From assembly GCA_005789325.1 (NCBI GenBank), contig SXYE01000068.1:1-6241 (forward strand): 6,241 nucleotides of DNA. Reading direction: 5' to 3'. Position 1 is the stretch's first letter, and every line of letters begins with the position of its first letter. This DNA comes from Actinomycetota bacterium (GTDB lineage: Bacteria; Actinomycetota; Actinomycetes; S36-B12; UBA5976). The notes under the pieces are model-generated. The model was not told the DNA's origin and did not search any database. It worked only from the letters and a program-made list of their open reading frames with translations. The translations under genes and the position numbers were made by a program. Shown piece by piece: positions 4,307 through 6,241 of this stretch.

Positions 4307-6241
4307 ATGGCTACTAGCACGCCGGCACGCTCGCGTGCCCGCAATCAAAAATCATCACGTAGATCTCGTGGTGGCACCATGGTGCTTTTTTTCGGTCGAA
4401 TTCTTTCACTCATTGCCATGGCTTGGTCAGTAGTTGCAAAAGTTTTTGGGGCAATTGCTCGCGCCATTGGTCATGGCGCTCAAGAAATAGATCAGAAACA
4501 AAGAAGAGATGGTTTAGGACTATTACTTTTAGCTTTAGCAATCATTGTTGCCGCACAAAGTTGGTTTGATACACAAACTGTTATTACTAATTATTCTAAA
4601 TTAATTATTAGTGGAGCAGTTGGTGCTTTAACAATATTTCTACCTGTTGCTTTAGTTTATTCTGCATGGCAAACATTTAGAAATCCTGCCAAAAAAGGTG
4701 ATGTGCCAAGAATATTTATTGGTGTCACAGCCATTTTAATTAGCGTTGCAGGTTTGTGGCATTTGTTCATGGGCACACCTACTCCAGGTGATGGCGTAGC
4801 GGCCATGCAATCAGGAGCAGGATGGTTGGGCTGGATAGTTGCAACACCTTTAGCTGGCTTAACAAATGGTTTCATCGCCATGTTGCTACTTATATTGTTT
4901 GGTTTTTTCGGAACCTTAATCACGACAAAGACACCGGTGACAGCCGTTGGAACAAAGATAAAAAATGTAGTTGGATTCATTACCCTTGGTGGAAGACGAA
5001 GAGATACTGAAGAAGAAGTTGATGATCTTGACCAAGAACTAGATATGTTCACCTCATCTGATTATGAGGAAAATGAATTTGAAGATGGATTAATTGATGA
5101 GACTTATGAAGAAGATGAAGAAGTTGTCAAAAAGGGAAATGTTTTAACTCGATGGATGACTCGCTGGTCTAATAAAGAAGAGATGACTGAGGATGAAGAT
5201 TTATTAGTTGATGATGTTCCATTTGCTGCTTCTCCAGTTATCACAGATAGTGGGGAAGAATTTGATATGGATTCAACTCAACCTATTCCAACAATTAACT
5301 CAGTTGATTCCACTCAACCAATTCAGATAATTAAAGATAATGTTGTTCATCTCAAACCAACAGTTAAACCCGTTGCCAAACAAATGGCTTTGAAAGCTGA
5401 AAAAAATTACAAACTTCCACCGCTAACAAGTCTTAAACCTGGTCCCGTCCCAAAAACAAGAAGCAAAATCAATGATGGGGTAGTGGATTCCTTAACTAAG
5501 GTTTTCTCACAATTTGATATAGATGCCACAGTTACAGGCTTTTCTCGCGGGCCAACTGTCACAAGATATGAAGTTGAACTTGGACCTGCAGTAAAAGTTG
5601 AAAGAGTAACAGCCTTAAGTAAAAACATTGCCTATGCCGTAGCAAGTGCTGATGTCAGAATTCTTTCTCCGATACCTGGAAAATCAGCTATTGGTGTAGA
5701 AATTCCAAATCAGGATCGTGAATTAGTGGCCTTATCTGATTTATTAAGTTCCCCCGTTGCAACTGAAGAAAGACACCCGTTAGTAGTTGGTTTAGGTAAA
5801 GATGTTGAAGGTGCAGTAATTTGTGCCAACCTGGCAAAGATGCCACACATTTTAGTTGCAGGTGCAACTGGCGCTGGTAAATCTTCCTGCATAAACGCAT
5901 TAGTGACATCAATTTTGATGCGTTCAACCCCTGATGAAGCAAAACTTATTTTGATTGACCCTAAACGAGTTGAGTTAGCAGCTTATGCAGGTGTGCCACA
6001 TTTAATAACCCCAATTGTGACAAACCCTAAAAAAGCAGCAGAAGTTTTGCAATGGGTTGTTAAAGAAATGGAAGTAAGATACGACGCTCTTCATGCTCAT
6101 GGTTTTAGACACATCGATGATTACAACAAAGCTGTTAAGGCTGGGAAAGTAAGTTCTATTGGTGATAAACCAAATCCTGAACCATATCCATATCTGTTAG
6201 TGGTAGTTGATGAGTTAGCAGATTTAATGATGGTGGCACCA
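4307..6241 (+). CDS. ftsK: FtsK/SpoIIIE-family DNA translocase (3' part missing)
   Basis: FtsK anchors at the division septum and pumps double-stranded DNA as a hexameric ATPase, clearing chromosomes and acting on XerCD/dif. From the ATG at 4307 there are 645 codons open to the right edge. A basic N-terminus (residues 7-21, rich in Arg) and a hydrophobic/amphipathic stretch (24-55) precede about four membrane segments near 69-86, 99-121, 135-155 and 173-205. An acidic linker follows, densest at 233-272, with DSTQPI repeated at 322-327 and 334-339. The alpha domain starts near 389, with FSRGPTVTRYEVEL soon after. The motor domain has Walker A GATGAGKSS (519-527, Lys525), the DPKRVEL block, EMEVRYD and GFRHIDDYN, then Walker B LLVVVDELADLM with Asp635 and Glu636. 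The window ends a few residues after Walker B, so the rest of the motor and any gamma domain are missing. It lies 92 bases after the CDGSH gene and may have its own promoter. Confidence 0.96.
   Translation, partial: MATSTPARSRARNQKSSRRSRGGTMVLFFGRILSLIAMAWSVVAKVFGAIARAIGHGAQEIDQKQRRDGLGLLLLALAIIVAAQSWFDTQTVITNYSKLIISGAVGALTIFLPVALVYSAWQTFRNPAKKGDVPRIFIGVTAILISVAGLWHLFMGTPTPGDGVAAMQSGAGWLGWIVATPLAGLTNGFIAMLLLILFGFFGTLITTKTPVTAVGTKIKNVVGFITLGGRRRDTEEEVDDLDQELDMFTSSDYEENEFEDGLIDETYEEDEEVVKKGNVLTRWMTRWSNKEEMTEDEDLLVDDVPFAASPVITDSGEEFDMDSTQPIPTINSVDSTQPIQIIKDNVVHLKPTVKPVAKQMALKAEKNYKLPPLTSLKPGPVPKTRSKINDGVVDSLTKVFSQFDIDATVTGFSRGPTVTRYEVELGPAVKVERVTALSKNIAYAVASADVRILSPIPGKSAIGVEIPNQDRELVALSDLLSSPVATEERHPLVVGLGKDVEGAVICANLAKMPHILVAGATGAGKSSCINALVTSILMRSTPDEAKLILIDPKRVELAAYAGVPHLITPIVTNPKKAAEVLQWVVKEMEVRYDALHAHGFRHIDDYNKAVKAGKVSSIGDKPNPEPYPYLLVVVDELADLMMVAP
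4324..4339 (+). repeat. GC-rich perfect inverted repeat in the first codons of ftsK
   Basis: GGCACGC and GCGTGCC are perfectly complementary 7-base arms separated by TC; in RNA this would be a 6-base-pair stem with a CUCG loop. The hairpin starts 17 bases after the A of the ATG and covers codons for residues 6-11 (PARSRA). It stands out as GC-rich against the AT-rich surroundings. Its role, if any, is unknown; it may only reflect Arg and Ala codons. Confidence 0.5.

Noticed and set aside
4657..5052. A 131-codon minus-strand open frame within ftsK.
   Set aside because: The plus-strand reading is continuous FtsK with membrane segments and a linker; the antisense peptide has no domain signature.
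5688..5942. Minus-strand open frames opposite the FtsK Walker A region.
   Set aside because: They are shadows of a strongly conserved motor domain on the plus strand.
1..6241. A mobile element, defence system or CRISPR array.
   Set aside because: All genes are housekeeping or transport genes in a conserved order; no transposase, integrase, direct-repeat array or terminal repeats were seen.

Overview
The window comes from an AT-rich (roughly 40% G+C by eye), densely packed actinobacterial chromosome. The gene order thyX–dapA–rnj–(small gene)–ftsK is the one known from Streptomyces and Mycobacterium. The ThyX is the actinobacterial type, ending in NGRVAP, and the RNase J ends in the RRRPMIVPVVVEA-type tail. 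Low G+C combined with this order suggests a streamlined lineage such as the freshwater Nanopelagicales (acI) or a relative. That taxonomic guess is inference.

Layout. Bases 1-632 (minus strand) hold the 5' part of an AzlC-family branched-chain amino acid exporter subunit, cut by the left edge. A 27-base gap separates it from the divergent plus-strand cluster. The cluster contains thyX (660-1403, flavin-dependent thymidylate synthase), dapA (1421-2314, lysine/diaminopimelate pathway), rnj (2311-3996, RNase J, overlapping dapA by 4 bases), a 68-residue CDGSH iron-sulfur protein (4008-4214), a 92-base gap with several inverted repeats, and ftsK (4307 to the right edge, DNA translocase, cut just after Walker B). 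No stretch longer than 100 bases lacks a gene. I saw no mobile elements, CRISPR arrays, tRNA or rRNA genes.

How the genes fit together. ThyX makes dTMP, DapA feeds cell-wall diaminopimelate and lysine, RNase J turns over RNA, and FtsK couples division to chromosome segregation: a housekeeping growth cluster. dapA, rnj and the CDGSH gene look like one transcription unit, because rnj and the CDGSH gene have strong Shine-Dalgarno sites and sit at or against the preceding stop. In contrast, thyX, dapA and ftsK lack a well-placed Shine-Dalgarno and have a -10-like hexamer 6-8 bases before the start codon, the arrangement expected for leaderless transcripts.

I found no clearly new biological system. 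The best leads are the structured 92-base ftsK leader, which has an SOS-box-like palindrome; a GC-rich hairpin in the first codons of ftsK; and the pairing of a CDGSH protein with RNase J.
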